Positions 34,235 through 45,135 of a DNA stretch of 64,000 bases are shown in pieces. The stretch's first letter is position 1; every line of letters starts with the position of its first letter. The position numbers and the translations under genes are program-made. The notes beneath the pieces were generated by a model. That model ran no database searches, was not told the origin of the DNA, and saw only the letters and a program-made list of their open reading frames with translations. The stretch comes from Bacteroidota bacterium (GTDB lineage: Bacteria > Bacteroidota > Bacteroidia > B-17B0 > Aurantibacillaceae): assembly GCA_018267475.1 (NCBI GenBank), contig JAFDYI010000006.1, positions 1 to 64,000 on the forward strand. The letters run 5' to 3'.

Positions 34235-36340
34235 ATGAAAAAAACAACAATAGCCTTGCTTTTTAGTGCTTTATTTTTAGCGCTAAGCTCCCACGCACAA
34301 AACAAAAAAATAGATTCACTGAGTAGGATTATAGATAAATGTAAGGTTGATACTGAAAAAATACTAAAACAATCTGATTTACTCCGCTTATGTATATCAT
34401 CAAACGATAGTACTCTTTTTTTTACGATATACACTAAGGCATACCAATTAGCTGAAAAAAATAATTTTTTGCATGGAAAAATAATTTTGCAGATTAATTT
34501 AGCTACCTATTATACCTATTTATTGAAAAAAGACAGTGCTTTGAAGATACTTGGTTTGGCTGAGGATATGGCCGCTAAGTCAAATAATAAATCATATATA
34601 GTTCAAGTATATCATCAATATTCAGTTTTCTATAAGTGGATTGACAACTATTCTACGTCTTTAAGTTATGCTTTAAAAGCTTTAAAAATGTCAGAAATCA
34701 TTCGCGACACATCTAATATGTCGTCATGTTATGGGCAAATTGCCAATATATACCTTAAGCAACATAATTATTCTTTAGCGAAAGATTTTTACTTAAAATC
34801 GTATCATTATGATACTTTATTGCATGATGAGGAGAATCTACCCGTTACACTAAGTAATATTGGGCTTGTTTATAACGATTTAAAACAGCGTGACTCATCC
34901 ATTTTTTATTTAAAAAAAGCATTATCATTAAAACGCAAGCAAGATAATCAGCGGGGTGTTTCAAATACTTTAAATATACTAGGTGCAACTTATATGGAAT
35001 GGGATAAACCAAAAGAGGCCTTGCTTTGTTTAGAAGAAGCATTATCTATAAAACGAAAAATTAAGGAGCAGCGCGGCACAGCTATAAGCCTTATTAACAT
35101 CGGACAAGTATATGAACGAACCCAAAACTATATAAAGGCTATTCCATACTTACAAGAATGTGCTGAGATAGCGCAAAAACTTAAAACAAACGAGTTGCTT
35201 TTAGAAACATATAAAAGTTTGTCTAACTGCTACGCTGAAACCAATAACCCTATTTTAGCGTATCAAACTCATGTTTTATTTAGCAATTTAAAAGACACTG
35301 TGTATAATGAAGAAAGTCAAAAGCAAATTAATGATATGCAAACTAAGTATGGCTTCGAAAAAAAAGAGCAAGAAAATAAATTGTTACAAACTCAAAATAA
35401 ATTATCAAGTGAAACCATTAAGCAGCAAAAGCTAGTATCTTATTTTATTGTGGGTGGTTTGGTTTTAGCTTTACTGTTTTCTTTTTTTATTTTCAGAGGG
35501 TTAAAAGCTCAACGAAAAGCCAATCGAATCATATCTAAACAAAAACAAGAAGTAGAAAAACAAAAACACTTAGTAGAAGAAAAAAACAAAGAAATAACGG
35601 ATAGCATTACCTACGCCAAACGCATACAAAACGCCATACTGCCCAACCCCAAAAAATGGCAAACTTTGTTACCTCATAGTTTTGTATTGTATCAACCCAA
35701 AGATATTGTAGCCGGCGATTTTTATTGGCTGGAAGAAACCCATAACTACATATACCTTGCCGCTGCCGACTGTACCGGCCACGGCGTGCCGGGCGCTATG
35801 GTAAGCGTGGTGTGCAGCAGCGCCCTTAGCAAAGCCGTGTTAGAAGAAAAACAAACCGAAACCCATGCCATATTAGATGCTACCCGCCGTTTGGTATTAG
35901 AACAATTAGGCAAAAGCGAAGAAAAAATACGCGACGGTATGGATATTTGCCTGATACGCATCAATAAAAACAACCGCAAGCACATACAATACAGCGGAGC
36001 CAACAGACCGCTATACATAAGCAAGGCGCAAGGCGAACTGCAAGAACTCAAACCGGACAAACAACCCATTGGTCAGTACGAAAACGAAAAGCCTTTTAGT
36101 CAGCAAGAACTTGTTTTAAATGAAAACGATACCTTGTACTTGCTTACCGATGGCTATGCCGACCAGTTTGGCGGCGACAACAACAAAAAGTTTAGCAGCA
36201 AAGCCCTAAAAAAACTCATGACCGAAAACGCTCACAAAACCATAGAAGAGCAGTGCCTTATTTTTACCCAAGCTTTTTTAAGCTGGCGCAACAACATAGA
36301 ACAAACCGATGATGTAACGTTTCTGGGCATACAGGTATAA
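34235..36340 (+). CDS. TPR-domain SpoIIE/PP2C serine phosphatase, membrane-bound
   Basis: 701 residues. In order: a signal peptide (IALLFSALFLALSSHAQ), about 350 residues of TPR units (for example SLALKI-type helices and AIPYLQECAEIAQKLKTNEL), a membrane helix near 405-425 (LVSYFIVGGLVLALLFSFFIF), a short coiled coil, and a SpoIIE-type PP2C domain from about 450. Metal-binding Asp residues are in [33 protein letters not shown] and [10 protein letters not shown]. The TPR part would sense something in the periplasm and control dephosphorylation in the cytosol, commonly of an anti-sigma-antagonist-like protein. This is known for the family; the target here is unknown. The 3' part has a richer codon composition than the AT-rich TPR part. 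Confidence 0.9.
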   Translation: MKKTTIALLFSALFLALSSHAQNKKIDSLSRIIDKCKVDTEKILKQSDLLRLCISSNDSTLFFTIYTKAYQLAEKNNFLHGKIILQINLATYYTYLLKKDSALKILGLAEDMAAKSNNKSYIVQVYHQYSVFYKWIDNYSTSLSYALKALKMSEIIRDTSNMSSCYGQIANIYLKQHNYSLAKDFYLKSYHYDTLLHDEENLPVTLSNIGLVYNDLKQRDSSIFYLKKALSLKRKQDNQRGVSNTLNILGATYMEWDKPKEALLCLEEALSIKRKIKEQRGTAISLINIGQVYERTQNYIKAIPYLQECAEIAQKLKTNELLLETYKSLSNCYAETNNPILAYQTHVLFSNLKDTVYNEESQKQINDMQTKYGFEKKEQENKLLQTQNKLSSETIKQQKLVSYFIVGGLVLALLFSFFIFRGLKAQRKANRIISKQKQEVEKQKHLVEEKNKEITDSITYAKRIQNAILPNPKKWQTLLPHSFVLYQPKDIVAGDFYWLEETHNYIYLAAADCTGHGVPGAMVSVVCSSALSKAVLEEKQTETHAILDATRRLVLEQLGKSEEKIRDGMDICLIRINKNNRKHIQYSGANRPLYISKAQGELQELKPDKQPIGQYENEKPFSQQELVLNENDTLYLLTDGYADQFGGDNNKKFSSKALKKLMTENAHKTIEEQCLIFTQAFLSWRNNIEQTDDVTFLGIQV

Positions 36341-36362
36341 GCTATACCGCATAGCCTTGCTT

Positions 36363-37490
36363 CTAAAACGCTTCTCCTATTGTAAAATAATAATTGATAA
36401 TTCCCTCGCAGGTGCCCACATCTAAGCGCAGGTTTAAGTGTTGTTTTTTATCGATGTTACCCCGTAAGCCTCCACCCCAGGCAAAGCGCACGTTTTGGTA
36501 ATGATAATCTTGCAGACGCGGAGCCACATCTCCAACACCACAAAAAGCAGCAAAGCCGATGCGCCAAAACAAATCGCGGCGGTATTCGGTTTGCAACACC
36601 CAACAGGTTTTATCTCTATATTTTCCTTCATAAATACCGCGTAATTTTTCTTCGCCGCCCAGCATAGCCATTTGATAAAAAGGCACGTTACCCGTAGTGA
36701 TAACGCCATACGCATTGACTCCTAAAGTGCCTTTTAAGTAGGGTATAGGTACGTTGTAAGTAGCGTTCAGCGTGTATTTATTAAAATTAAATTGACTTCC
36801 TAAATACTGATTGTTGGTAAGTGCAGAAAACTCTGCGTAAAAACCTTTCATAGGGTAAAATTGGTTATCGCGGTTATCAAATTTAAAGGTAAGCCCAAGT
36901 CCGGAAGTAAAGCCCCTGCCTAAGCCCGGAGTATTTCCATTGGCCATATTACCATTTTTATCAAACCGGTACACATCGGCACAATATACATTGTAACGGA
37001 AACCTCCATATAGGTGCTCATACATTTTATATAAAAAGGTGGGGGTGGCTCTAAAAAAACGCATAAAATATTTTTCATCATAGCTCCTTGGGTTGTTGTT
37101 TCCTATACCATAATAGTATAGGTTTATATCCTGATACGAAGGCTCGCCGTAGATGTTGTATTTTTCGTTTTTAAACCAAAACTGAAAAGGCATACCAAAT
37201 ACAATCTGTTTTATGGTAGTAACCGAAAGAGAAAAAAGCACGTTAGAATAGCGGGCGCTATCGGGCTCGTGTTTCCTTTTAAACCGAAAAAAGCCGGCTA
37301 CACCAAACCCCCACTGCGTTTCGGGGGTATAGTAAACTACCGGAAGTGCTTGCAACTTCATGTTTTTGCGGAAAGAAGAAACTACATTTTTTTCTAGATT
37401 TTTAGCGGCTTTATCCAGCAGACTGTCTTTTTTTTGAGAGTATGAATACAGCCCCAGTGCAAAAAAAAGAAAAAATAAAATCTGCTTCAC
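36363..37490 (-). CDS. Outer-membrane beta-barrel protein (BamA/Omp85 surface-antigen type)
   Basis: 375 residues from a GTG at 37490, chosen because it opens the signal peptide (KQILFFLFFALGLYSYSQ); a TTG at 37511 would add seven residues. Alternating hydrophobic strands run to the end, and the last residues (GIINYYFTIGEAF) end in Phe, the usual outer-membrane signal. The conserved feature MLGGEEKLRGIYEGKYRDK matches the RGxxxG-like motif of the Omp85/surface-antigen barrel. No POTRA domains are present, so this is not BamA itself. Similar short barrels in Bacteroidota are called surface antigen or D15-like. A transport or lipid-handling role is inferred only. Confidence 0.75.
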   Translation of the reverse strand: MKQILFFLFFALGLYSYSQKKDSLLDKAAKNLEKNVVSSFRKNMKLQALPVVYYTPETQWGFGVAGFFRFKRKHEPDSARYSNVLFSLSVTTIKQIVFGMPFQFWFKNEKYNIYGEPSYQDINLYYYGIGNNNPRSYDEKYFMRFFRATPTFLYKMYEHLYGGFRYNVYCADVYRFDKNGNMANGNTPGLGRGFTSGLGLTFKFDNRDNQFYPMKGFYAEFSALTNNQYLGSQFNFNKYTLNATYNVPIPYLKGTLGVNAYGVITTGNVPFYQMAMLGGEEKLRGIYEGKYRDKTCWVLQTEYRRDLFWRIGFAAFCGVGDVAPRLQDYHYQNVRFAWGGGLRGNIDKKQHLNLRLDVGTCEGIINYYFTIGEAF

Positions 37491-37602
37491 GTTGTTTTTA
37501 TAGCGCGGCAAATATACAAGTATTTTTGCTCACCGAAAAAACCGATCAGCAGCTGTAAAAAACAAAGATTAAAAATTACCCTAAATACTCAGGTAAAATA
37601 TG

Positions 37603-37610
37603 TATTTTTG
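37603..37610 (+). promoter_or_regulatory. -7 promoter box (TATTTTTG) of hemE, likely leaderless
   Basis: Full match to TAnnTTTG ending 6 nt before the ATG at 37616, so transcription should begin at or within a base of the start codon. Confidence 0.5.
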
Positions 37611-37615
37611 GAGCA

Positions 37616-38668
37616 ATGCTACAAAACGATTTATTACTACGTGCTGCCCAAGGCGAAAAAGTAGAGCGCGTTCCGGTTTGGCTAATGCGCCAGGCAGGTC
37701 GTGTGCTGCCGGAGTACAGAGCCGTACGCTCTCGTGCCAAAAATTTTATTGACTTTGTAAAAAATTCGGAGATGGCTGCTGAAGTTACCGTACAACCGGT
37801 AACCATTTTAGGAGTTGATGCCGCCATTATTTTTTCAGATATTTTAGTGATACCGGAGGCTATGGGGTTACCTTATCAAATGATAGAAAGTAAGGGGCCT
37901 TGGTTTGAAAAAACGATTGTTTCGCAAGCTGATGCGGATGCCTTGCGGATTACCGATGGTAGCAATCTAAAGTACGTATATAACGCCATCAATCTTGCAA
38001 AAAAAGAATTACAGAACAGCGTACCCTTAATTGGTTTTTGTGGTGCCCCTTGGACATTGCTGGCTTACATGGTAGAAGGAAGTGGGAGCAAAACCTTTAG
38101 CAAAGCAAAAAAAATGCTGTACACCCAGCCCAAATTAGCACACCAGGTGTTAGAAAAAATTACGCAAAGCAGTATTAATTATTTAAAACTACAAGTAGAG
38201 GCGGGAGCCAATTTAATACAGATATTCGATTCGTGGGCGGGTGTTTTATCTCCTGAAATGCATCAAGAGTTTTCGTTGCGTTACATGAGTTGGATCAGCG
38301 ATGAGTTAGGAAAAAAAGTACCCGTAACTATTTTTGCAAAAGATGCCCACTTTGCGCTACCAAATATAAAAAATACCTCGTGTAGTGTGGTAGGGCTAGA
38401 TTGGAGCATAAACCCTGTAGAGGCTAGAAAAATACTGGGCGCCAGTAAGGTACTACAAGGCAATGCCGATCCTTGCTTGCTGTACGCCAATTTAGAAGTG
38501 ATAGAGCAGCAAACGAAAAAAATGCTGTCTGTATTTGGAAACGAAAAGTATATTGCTAATTTAGGGCATGGTTTATACCCGGATACAGAAAAAGAAAAAG
38601 TAAAATTTTTTGTAGATTGCATAAAAAAATACTCACTACAACTTAATGATGAAAAAGTACATGCGTAA
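37616..38668 (+). CDS. hemE: Uroporphyrinogen decarboxylase
   Basis: 350 residues from the ATG at 37616. It removes four carboxyl groups from uroporphyrinogen III to give coproporphyrinogen III in heme synthesis. The substrate-binding Arg residues are in the N-terminal signature [15 protein letters not shown], and the catalytic Asp is in [17 protein letters not shown]. The second family signature is [20 protein letters not shown]. The C-terminal [13 protein letters not shown] is also conserved. The length is normal. The 3' end overlaps the start of the propeller-SpoIIE gene by 23 bp on the same strand, so the two are probably translationally coupled despite unrelated roles. Confidence 0.95.
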   Translation: MLQNDLLLRAAQGEKVERVPVWLMRQAGRVLPEYRAVRSRAKNFIDFVKNSEMAAEVTVQPVTILGVDAAIIFSDILVIPEAMGLPYQMIESKGPWFEKTIVSQADADALRITDGSNLKYVYNAINLAKKELQNSVPLIGFCGAPWTLLAYMVEGSGSKTFSKAKKMLYTQPKLAHQVLEKITQSSINYLKLQVEAGANLIQIFDSWAGVLSPEMHQEFSLRYMSWISDELGKKVPVTIFAKDAHFALPNIKNTSCSVVGLDWSINPVEARKILGASKVLQGNADPCLLYANLEVIEQQTKKMLSVFGNEKYIANLGHGLYPDTEKEKVKFFVDCIKKYSLQLNDEKVHA

Positions 38669-41600
38669 TTTTTTTATTTGCATTAGCCTACTAACAAGTT
38701 TCTTGTGTGTAGGGCAGACCTACGATTTTACAAATTACAACGTAGAAAATGGCTTAGCTCAATCTCAGGTGTTGTGTATTTATCAAGATTATGATGGGTA
38801 TATGTGGTTTGGCACTGCGGGAGGCGGTGTTTCAAAATTTGACGGAAAAACTTTTACGAATTACTCATCTCAGAAAGATATACCAAATGTTACTGTTTTT
38901 TCTATTACCGGGGATAAAAAAGGAGCTATGTACTTTGCTACTTTTAGCGCACTTCAGATAAAAACTAAATACGAAGATATTAGGATAGACACCTCAAAAG
39001 GGCTTCCTAATAATGTTGTCTATAAGGTATTGATTGATAGAGCAGAAAAAGTATGGGTTGCAACTCAGCAAGGCGTATGTTACCTAAATGAAAAAAGACA
39101 GCCTGTAAAACTAACAGGCGACAAAACCTTAGAGAACACATCCGTATTCACGATGTTTCAAGACCATATAGGCAATTTTTGGTTTGGCACTATGAAAGAC
39201 GGCGTGTGCTGCTATGTGCCTAATATTAAAAAATTTATCTGGTATCAAGTGCAAGGGCTTGTGTACTCCTTGAATGAAGATGCCAACGGAACAGTATATG
39301 TTGGAACAGAAGGAGGGCTTTACACTGTGAAAAAAAACCAAAAGTTAGAACCTTTTTTCATTAAGGGCTTATCCACTGAAAATATTGCTTTTACTAACAT
39401 ATTGGCGGACAATAAAGGCAATTTATGGTTCTCTACTAATGAGGGGGTTATTAAATATAAAAACGGAAATTATAAAAAGTTTTTAGATAAAAACGGTTTA
39501 TGCAGCAATATATTGATGAGCTCATATATGGATAGAGAAAATAATTTATGGGTAGGCTCTAATGGTGCAGGTATCAGTAAATTAAGCTCAGAAGCGTTTG
39601 TGAATTACGATGAAAATAGCGGCTTAACAGGCGATTATATCAATGCGGTGTGCCAAACTCGTGATAACAGTGTGTGGCTTGCCATGCGAGGGTATGGGTT
39701 GTTGCGCATTACCAAGTCAGAGCAAAAAAAATACAGTCAAAATCTAAAAAAAATAAAAGAAACACTTATTTCTAATAGCATCAATTGTATGGCCCAAGAC
39801 TCGGGAGATGTGTTGTGGATTGGTTCTGAAAAAGGGGTAAGTCAATTAAATATAAAAACAGAAAAAATAGTAAACTATTGGATTAACAGCGATTACGAGT
39901 TGGTTTATTCTATCTGCCACACTCATGATGGAAAACATTATATCGGAACTGAAAAAGGGTTGGTGTTATTTGCCGAGGGCGGAAAAAAAGAACCCATAGA
40001 CGCTGTAAATAAACTAAAGGGCTCCGCTAACATGTCTATTTACGATATTGTTGAAGATAAAAAACATAATTTGTGGTTGGCAACAGCTAGTTATGGCGTT
40101 ATTAAATACGACGGGAAATCGGTAGAGATGTTTAATTCCAGAAATAAATTTACAGATAAAACAGTTTATAACATAGTAGAAGACAAAGATGGAAACTTTT
40201 GGTTTGGTACCGAAGACGGCGTTTTTTATTACGATAATAAAACTTTTACTTTAATAAGTGATAAAGATGGTTTAGTCTCTAATCAAGCCTGCTTACTTCT
40301 TTTTGATAAAGAAAATAAATTATGGATAGGAACCAATAAAGGGGTAAACGTATTACAAACCGATTTGTTTGTATCAAAAAAAGAAATACACCTCAAGTAT
40401 TACGGAAAAGAAGAAGGAATAAAAGGAGTGGAATGTAATATGAACGCAGCTGTTAAGGATAAAGAAAATAATCTTTGGTTTGGGACTATAAAAGGGGCCG
40501 CCGTTTTCAACCCTCAGTTTGAAAAAGTAAATATGCAAGAACCTTCTTGCCTTATTACCGACATGAAACTGTTCTTTGAAAAAACCGACTTGTCTCCTTT
40601 CTCAAAAGGAGTCGATTCATTAAGCGGTTTGCCTATTCAGTTAGAGTTGCCGTACAATAAAAACCACATTACTATTAACTATATTGGCATTTCTCAAACA
40701 AACCCCGATAAAGTATTGTATCAAATAAAAATGGAAGGCGTAGATGCCGATTGGACCCCGGTTACCGCAAAAAATGAGGTAACATACTCCTCATTACAGC
40801 CCGGCAAATACACTTTTTACCTAAAAGCGATGAATAACGATGGCGTATGGAATAAAACCCCGCTTCAATATAGCTTTGTGATACTACCTCCTTGGTACAA
40901 AACTTGGTGGTTTTACACTATTTGCGTGGTTTTAGTACTCGTAATTATATCGGCTTATAGTCAATATAAAACAAAAAAGTTATATGCAGATAAACTAAAA
41001 TTAGAGGAGCAGGTGGCTGTAAGAACTCATGAATTGCGCGAAGAAAAAGAGAAAGTAGAAATTATAAATAAAGAGGTATTAGCTCAAAAAACAACTATTG
41101 AACATAAAAACCAAGAAATCACCGATAGCATTAATTATGCAAAAAACATACAGGAAGCTTTGTTGCCCCCTATTACCAGCTTAAAAAAAGATTTCCCTGA
41201 ATCCTTTGTGCTGTATATGCCAAAAGATATTGTTAGTGGCGATTTTTATTGGTTTGCTACGCGCGAAGGAAAAAATTTATTTGCTGCTGCCGACTGTACA
41301 GGGCATGGGGTTCCAGGTGCTTTTATGAGTATTGTGGGCAATTCATTGCTTAATGAAATTATTGTAGAGCAGCATATTTACCAACCTGCTCAAATTCTAA
41401 ATCACCTGCATGTAGGAGTAAAAACGGCTTTAAATCAAAATAAAAATGAATTTGAGCGAAGAGATGGTATGGATGTGGCACTTTGTTCGTTTAATAAAGA
41501 AACCTCTACATTAGAGTATGCAGGGGCTAATAGAGCCCTGTGGATATATAGAAAAGAAAACCCAACGGTAGTAGAAATTATTAAGCCCGATAAATTTCCT

Positions 41601-41885
41601 ATTGGAGGTATAGAATATGATTTTGAAACCGTTAGAAAATTTAGACATCATGAAATAAAAATGCAAAAAGGCGACTGCGTCTATTTATTTAGCGATGGCT
41701 ACGCCGATCAGTTTGGAGGTGTAAAAGGAAAAAAATTTATGGTGGCTAATTTACAACGAACCTTTTCTGAAATAACACAACTTCCTATGAGTGAGCAGTA
41801 CCTTAAACTGAAAGAAACATATCTAAATTGGCGTGGCACACACGAGCAAGTAGATGATGTATTGGTAATTGGTTTGCGGTTGTAA
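38646..41885 (+). CDS. Two-component-type beta-propeller sensor fused to SpoIIE phosphatase
   Basis: 1079 residues. After a signal peptide ([16 protein letters not shown]) come many Reg_prop repeats forming periplasmic propellers (about 25-650). They include [39 protein letters not shown] and [18 protein letters not shown]. Next are a Y_Y_Y domain (about 680-755, [20 protein letters not shown]), a membrane helix ([18 protein letters not shown]), a coiled coil, and a SpoIIE/PP2C domain (about 850-1079). Its active-site motifs are [27 protein letters not shown] and [10 protein letters not shown]. In Bacteroidota, this sensor normally precedes a histidine kinase (hybrid two-component systems for polysaccharides); here a phosphatase replaces it. 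I place the start at the first ATG (38646), with 38649 and 38661 possible. Confidence 0.92.
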   Translation: MMKKYMRNFFICISLLTSFLCVGQTYDFTNYNVENGLAQSQVLCIYQDYDGYMWFGTAGGGVSKFDGKTFTNYSSQKDIPNVTVFSITGDKKGAMYFATFSALQIKTKYEDIRIDTSKGLPNNVVYKVLIDRAEKVWVATQQGVCYLNEKRQPVKLTGDKTLENTSVFTMFQDHIGNFWFGTMKDGVCCYVPNIKKFIWYQVQGLVYSLNEDANGTVYVGTEGGLYTVKKNQKLEPFFIKGLSTENIAFTNILADNKGNLWFSTNEGVIKYKNGNYKKFLDKNGLCSNILMSSYMDRENNLWVGSNGAGISKLSSEAFVNYDENSGLTGDYINAVCQTRDNSVWLAMRGYGLLRITKSEQKKYSQNLKKIKETLISNSINCMAQDSGDVLWIGSEKGVSQLNIKTEKIVNYWINSDYELVYSICHTHDGKHYIGTEKGLVLFAEGGKKEPIDAVNKLKGSANMSIYDIVEDKKHNLWLATASYGVIKYDGKSVEMFNSRNKFTDKTVYNIVEDKDGNFWFGTEDGVFYYDNKTFTLISDKDGLVSNQACLLLFDKENKLWIGTNKGVNVLQTDLFVSKKEIHLKYYGKEEGIKGVECNMNAAVKDKENNLWFGTIKGAAVFNPQFEKVNMQEPSCLITDMKLFFEKTDLSPFSKGVDSLSGLPIQLELPYNKNHITINYIGISQTNPDKVLYQIKMEGVDADWTPVTAKNEVTYSSLQPGKYTFYLKAMNNDGVWNKTPLQYSFVILPPWYKTWWFYTICVVLVLVIISAYSQYKTKKLYADKLKLEEQVAVRTHELREEKEKVEIINKEVLAQKTTIEHKNQEITDSINYAKNIQEALLPPITSLKKDFPESFVLYMPKDIVSGDFYWFATREGKNLFAAADCTGHGVPGAFMSIVGNSLLNEIIVEQHIYQPAQILNHLHVGVKTALNQNKNEFERRDGMDVALCSFNKETSTLEYAGANRALWIYRKENPTVVEIIKPDKFPIGGIEYDFETVRKFRHHEIKMQKGDCVYLFSDGYADQFGGVKGKKFMVANLQRTFSEITQLPMSEQYLKLKETYLNWRGTHEQVDDVLVIGLRL

Positions 41886-41905
41886 TAAACGGTTTTTCAC
41901 AAGAG

Positions 41906-43537
41906 CTAGTCCGCTTGCAAAAAAGGATAGCGGTAATCAGTTGGAGGAACCAATACTTCTTTAATAGTACGAGGTGTTACCCAACGCAGTAGGTTTATTT
42001 TTGATCCTGCTTTATCGTTGGTGCCGCTGCCGCGCCCGCCACCAAAAGGCTGCTGCCCCACTACGGCTCCGGTACACTTGTCATTTATGTAGAAATTTCC
42101 GGCGCTGTTTACTAACTTTTTAGTAGCCATCTCTATGGCATATCTATCTTGTGCTATAACGGCACCCGTAAGCGCGTACACCGAAGTGCTATCTATCAGC
42201 TCGCAGGTTTCTTCAAATTTATTTTCATCATATACATATACTGTTAGCACCGGGCCAAACAGTTCTTCGCACATAGTAACGTACTTCGGGTCTTTTGTAA
42301 CTAAAATAGTAGGCTCAATAAAATATCCTTTGCTTTTGTCGTATTTTCCTCCGCTTATTATTTCTACGTTGTTATCTTTTTTCGCTTGATCAATGTACTT
42401 AGCTAATTTATCAAAGCTTTTTTCATCAATAACGGCATTAAAGAAATTAGTAAAATCTTCGGTAGGCCCCATCTTCATCGACTGCACATCGTTTACTAAT
42501 TGTTTTTTTAATTCGTCCCATAAGTTAGAGGCGATATACACACGCGAAGCAGCCGAGCATTTTTGTCCTTGATATTCAAATGCACCGCGAGCTATGGCCG
42601 TAGCAGCTATTTTCACGTCGGCCGATGGGTGTACTAAAATAAAATCTTTGCCTCCTGTTTCTCCTACTATGCGAGGGTAAGATTTGTATTTATGGATATT
42701 GTTTCCAATAGTTTGCCAAATGTTTTGAAACACTTCGGTACTTCCTGTAAAGTGTATGCCGGCAAAATCTTTATGCGAGAACACCACTTCTGCAGCATCG
42801 GGGCCGCTCGGGTAAATTAAATTGATGACTCCATCTGGTACTCCGGCTTTAGTAAAAATTTCCATCAATACATTAGCAGCGTACACTTGGGTATTACTGG
42901 GTTTCCATACCACTACGTTGCCCATCATAGCACATGATGTAGGTAAATTTCCTGCAATAGCAGTAAAATTAAAAGGAGTAAGGGCGTATATAAAACCTTC
43001 TAAGGGGCGCCATTCCAATCGATTCCAAACGCCGGCACTTGATACCGGTTGCTCGTTGTATATCTCAGTCATGTAATGCACATTAAAACGTAAAAAATCA
43101 GTCATCTCGCAGGCGCTGTCAATTTCTGCTTGATACACACTTTTGCTTTGCCCCAGCATGGTGGCTGCATTTATTTTAGCGCGGTAGGGGCCGGCTATTA
43201 AGTCGGCGGCTTTCATAAAAATAGCAGCGCGGTGTTCCCAGCTCATATCAGCCCATTTTTGGCGTGCCGCCAAAGCCGCTTCTATGGCTTGTTTTACGTG
43301 CTCTTTAGTGCTTTTGTGAAAATAACCTAAGGTGTGCTTATGGTCGTGTGGAGGTGCCATACGCATTTTTTCATTGCTTCGAACTTCTTTACCGCCTATG
43401 TACATAGGCACGTCTGTTTCTTGCGCACGTAAGTGTTTCAGCATAGCCTGCAATTCGATGCGTTCAGGGCTTTTCGGTGCGTAATTTTTTACGGGTTCGT
43501 TTGGTGGCGATACAATTTTATAAACTCCTTTAGGCAT
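41906..43537 (-). CDS. pruA: L-glutamate gamma-semialdehyde dehydrogenase (P5C dehydrogenase)
   Basis: 543 residues. It oxidises glutamate semialdehyde to glutamate with NAD+ as the second step of proline breakdown. It is the stand-alone dehydrogenase, with no proline dehydrogenase domain. The catalytic Glu293 is in GETGGKDFILVHPSAD and the nucleophile Cys327 in YQGQKCSAASRVYI. The Rossmann part has FTGSTEVFQNIW. It starts at an ATG at 43537 and its 3' end converges with the propeller phosphatase, 20 bp apart. The proline dehydrogenase gene is not in the window. Subfamily 1 of P5C dehydrogenases, close to eukaryotic ALDH4, is the best fit. Confidence 0.93.
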   Translation of the reverse strand: MPKGVYKIVSPPNEPVKNYAPKSPERIELQAMLKHLRAQETDVPMYIGGKEVRSNEKMRMAPPHDHKHTLGYFHKSTKEHVKQAIEAALAARQKWADMSWEHRAAIFMKAADLIAGPYRAKINAATMLGQSKSVYQAEIDSACEMTDFLRFNVHYMTEIYNEQPVSSAGVWNRLEWRPLEGFIYALTPFNFTAIAGNLPTSCAMMGNVVVWKPSNTQVYAANVLMEIFTKAGVPDGVINLIYPSGPDAAEVVFSHKDFAGIHFTGSTEVFQNIWQTIGNNIHKYKSYPRIVGETGGKDFILVHPSADVKIAATAIARGAFEYQGQKCSAASRVYIASNLWDELKKQLVNDVQSMKMGPTEDFTNFFNAVIDEKSFDKLAKYIDQAKKDNNVEIISGGKYDKSKGYFIEPTILVTKDPKYVTMCEELFGPVLTVYVYDENKFEETCELIDSTSVYALTGAVIAQDRYAIEMATKKLVNSAGNFYINDKCTGAVVGQQPFGGGRGSGTNDKAGSKINLLRWVTPRTIKEVLVPPTDYRYPFLQAD

Positions 43538-43560
43538 ACTTTTTGTTTTTAATGTGGCTG

Positions 43561-43568
43561 CAAATTTA
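43561..43568 (-). promoter_or_regulatory. -7 promoter box (TAAATTTG) of pruA
   Basis: Minus-strand TAAATTTG lies 23 nt before the pruA ATG. A TTTG at 43593-43596 could be the -33 box, though its 24-nt spacer is slightly long. Confidence 0.45.
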
Positions 43569-43777
43569 CGTTTTTTTAAGGCAAGAGGGAGGCAAATATT
43601 TTTTTCGTAGTCAAAAATCTTTTTTTAACGATTTTTTAAGTCATTTTACCGAATAAATGCCTAACAGCGTGCTAAAAATTGCCTATTTTCAAAAAAATTA
43701 GTTTCTTAGCCGCCGCTAAAAAACGGCAAAAACAAATTGTTTTATGTTCGGGCACAAAAAAATAAAAAAAGAGTAGT

Positions 43778-45118
43778 ATGTTTAAAAAGATATTAATAGC
43801 CAACCGCGGAGAGATTGCTCTGCGCGTGCTTCGTACCTGCCGCGAAATGGGAATAAAAACGGTAGCTGTTTATTCCACCGCGGATAAAGATTCGTTGCAC
43901 GTAAAATTTGCTGACGAAGCCGTGTGTATTGGTCCGGCGCCCAGCAAAGAAAGTTATTTGAATATGGCTAATATCATTGCCGCTGCCGAAATTACGAATG
44001 CCGATGCCATACATCCGGGTTATGGTTTTTTAAGCGAGAATGCTAAATTTTCGGAAATATGCAGGCAAAATAAAATAAAATTTATAGGCGCATCGCCCGA
44101 AATGATTAACTCTATGGGCGATAAAAGCAATGCTAAAGATACGATGAAACGGGTAGGCGTACCTTGCGTGCCGGGTTCTGATGGCTTGCTTTCAGATATA
44201 GAAGAGGGAAAAAAAATAGCTAAAAAAATAGGCTATCCCGTTATTATAAAAGCTACTGCCGGAGGCGGTGGACGCGGTATGCGTATTATATGGAAAGAAG
44301 AAGACTTACAGGCTCATTACGAATCGGCAAGCCAAGAGGCTGAAGCCGCTTTTGGTAACGGAGCTATGTATATGGAGAAATATATTGAAGAGCCCCGCCA
44401 CATAGAGATACAAATTGTAGGCGACCAATACGGAAAAGCCTGTCACCTGAGCGAGCGCGATTGCTCTATTCAACGCCGCCATCAAAAATTAGTAGAAGAA
44501 ACGCCTTCACCCTTTATGACTCCCGAACTACGTGATGCCATGGGCGAAGCCGCCGTAAAAGCAGCCCTTGCTATCAATTACGAAGGAGTGGGTACGGTAG
44601 AGTTTTTGGTGGATAAACACCGCAATTTCTATTTCATGGAAATGAATACCCGCATTCAGGTAGAACACCCCATAACCGAAGAAGTAATTGATTATGATTT
44701 AATACGCGAGCAAATTTTAGTAGCAGCAGGAGTACCTATTTCCGGAAAGAATTATTATCCGCAGTTGCATGCTATAGAGTGCCGCATCAATGCCGAAGAT
44801 CCTTTTAAAAACTTTACCCCATCGCCCGGAAGAATTACAACCTTACATACTCCCGGTGGGCATGGAGTACGAGTAGATAGCCATGTATATAGCGGTTATA
44901 CCATTCCGCCTAATTACGATAGTATGGTAGGTAAGCTAATTACCGTAGCGCAGACTCGCGAAGAAGCTATTTCTAAAATGCACCGTGCTTTAAGTGAATA
45001 TGTGATTGAAGGCGTAAAAACAACCATTCCTTTTCATTTAAAACTAATGCAAAACGACGATTTTAAAAAAGGAAATTACACCACTAAATTTTTAGAAACC
45101 TGGGATTTTAAAGACTAA
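43778..45118 (+). CDS. accC: Biotin carboxylase subunit of acyl-CoA carboxylase
   Basis: 446 residues, full length for AccC. It carboxylates the biotin of a carrier protein using ATP and bicarbonate. The N-terminal biotin carboxylase fold starts with [20 protein letters not shown]; the ATP-grasp lid has [14 protein letters not shown] near residue 165; the catalytic region has [19 protein letters not shown] and [14 protein letters not shown]. All are intact. The gene starts at ATG 43778. accB, which usually precedes accC, is absent here, and a small cytochrome c gene follows 17 bp downstream. Given the nearby methylmalonyl-CoA mutase, a propionyl-CoA carboxylase role is possible, but AccC is the simplest reading. 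Confidence 0.9.
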   Translation: MFKKILIANRGEIALRVLRTCREMGIKTVAVYSTADKDSLHVKFADEAVCIGPAPSKESYLNMANIIAAAEITNADAIHPGYGFLSENAKFSEICRQNKIKFIGASPEMINSMGDKSNAKDTMKRVGVPCVPGSDGLLSDIEEGKKIAKKIGYPVIIKATAGGGGRGMRIIWKEEDLQAHYESASQEAEAAFGNGAMYMEKYIEEPRHIEIQIVGDQYGKACHLSERDCSIQRRHQKLVEETPSPFMTPELRDAMGEAAVKAALAINYEGVGTVEFLVDKHRNFYFMEMNTRIQVEHPITEEVIDYDLIREQILVAAGVPISGKNYYPQLHAIECRINAEDPFKNFTPSPGRITTLHTPGGHGVRVDSHVYSGYTIPPNYDSMVGKLITVAQTREEAISKMHRALSEYVIEGVKTTIPFHLKLMQNDDFKKGNYTTKFLETWDFKD

Positions 45119-45135
45119 CTAAAAAATAAAAACAA

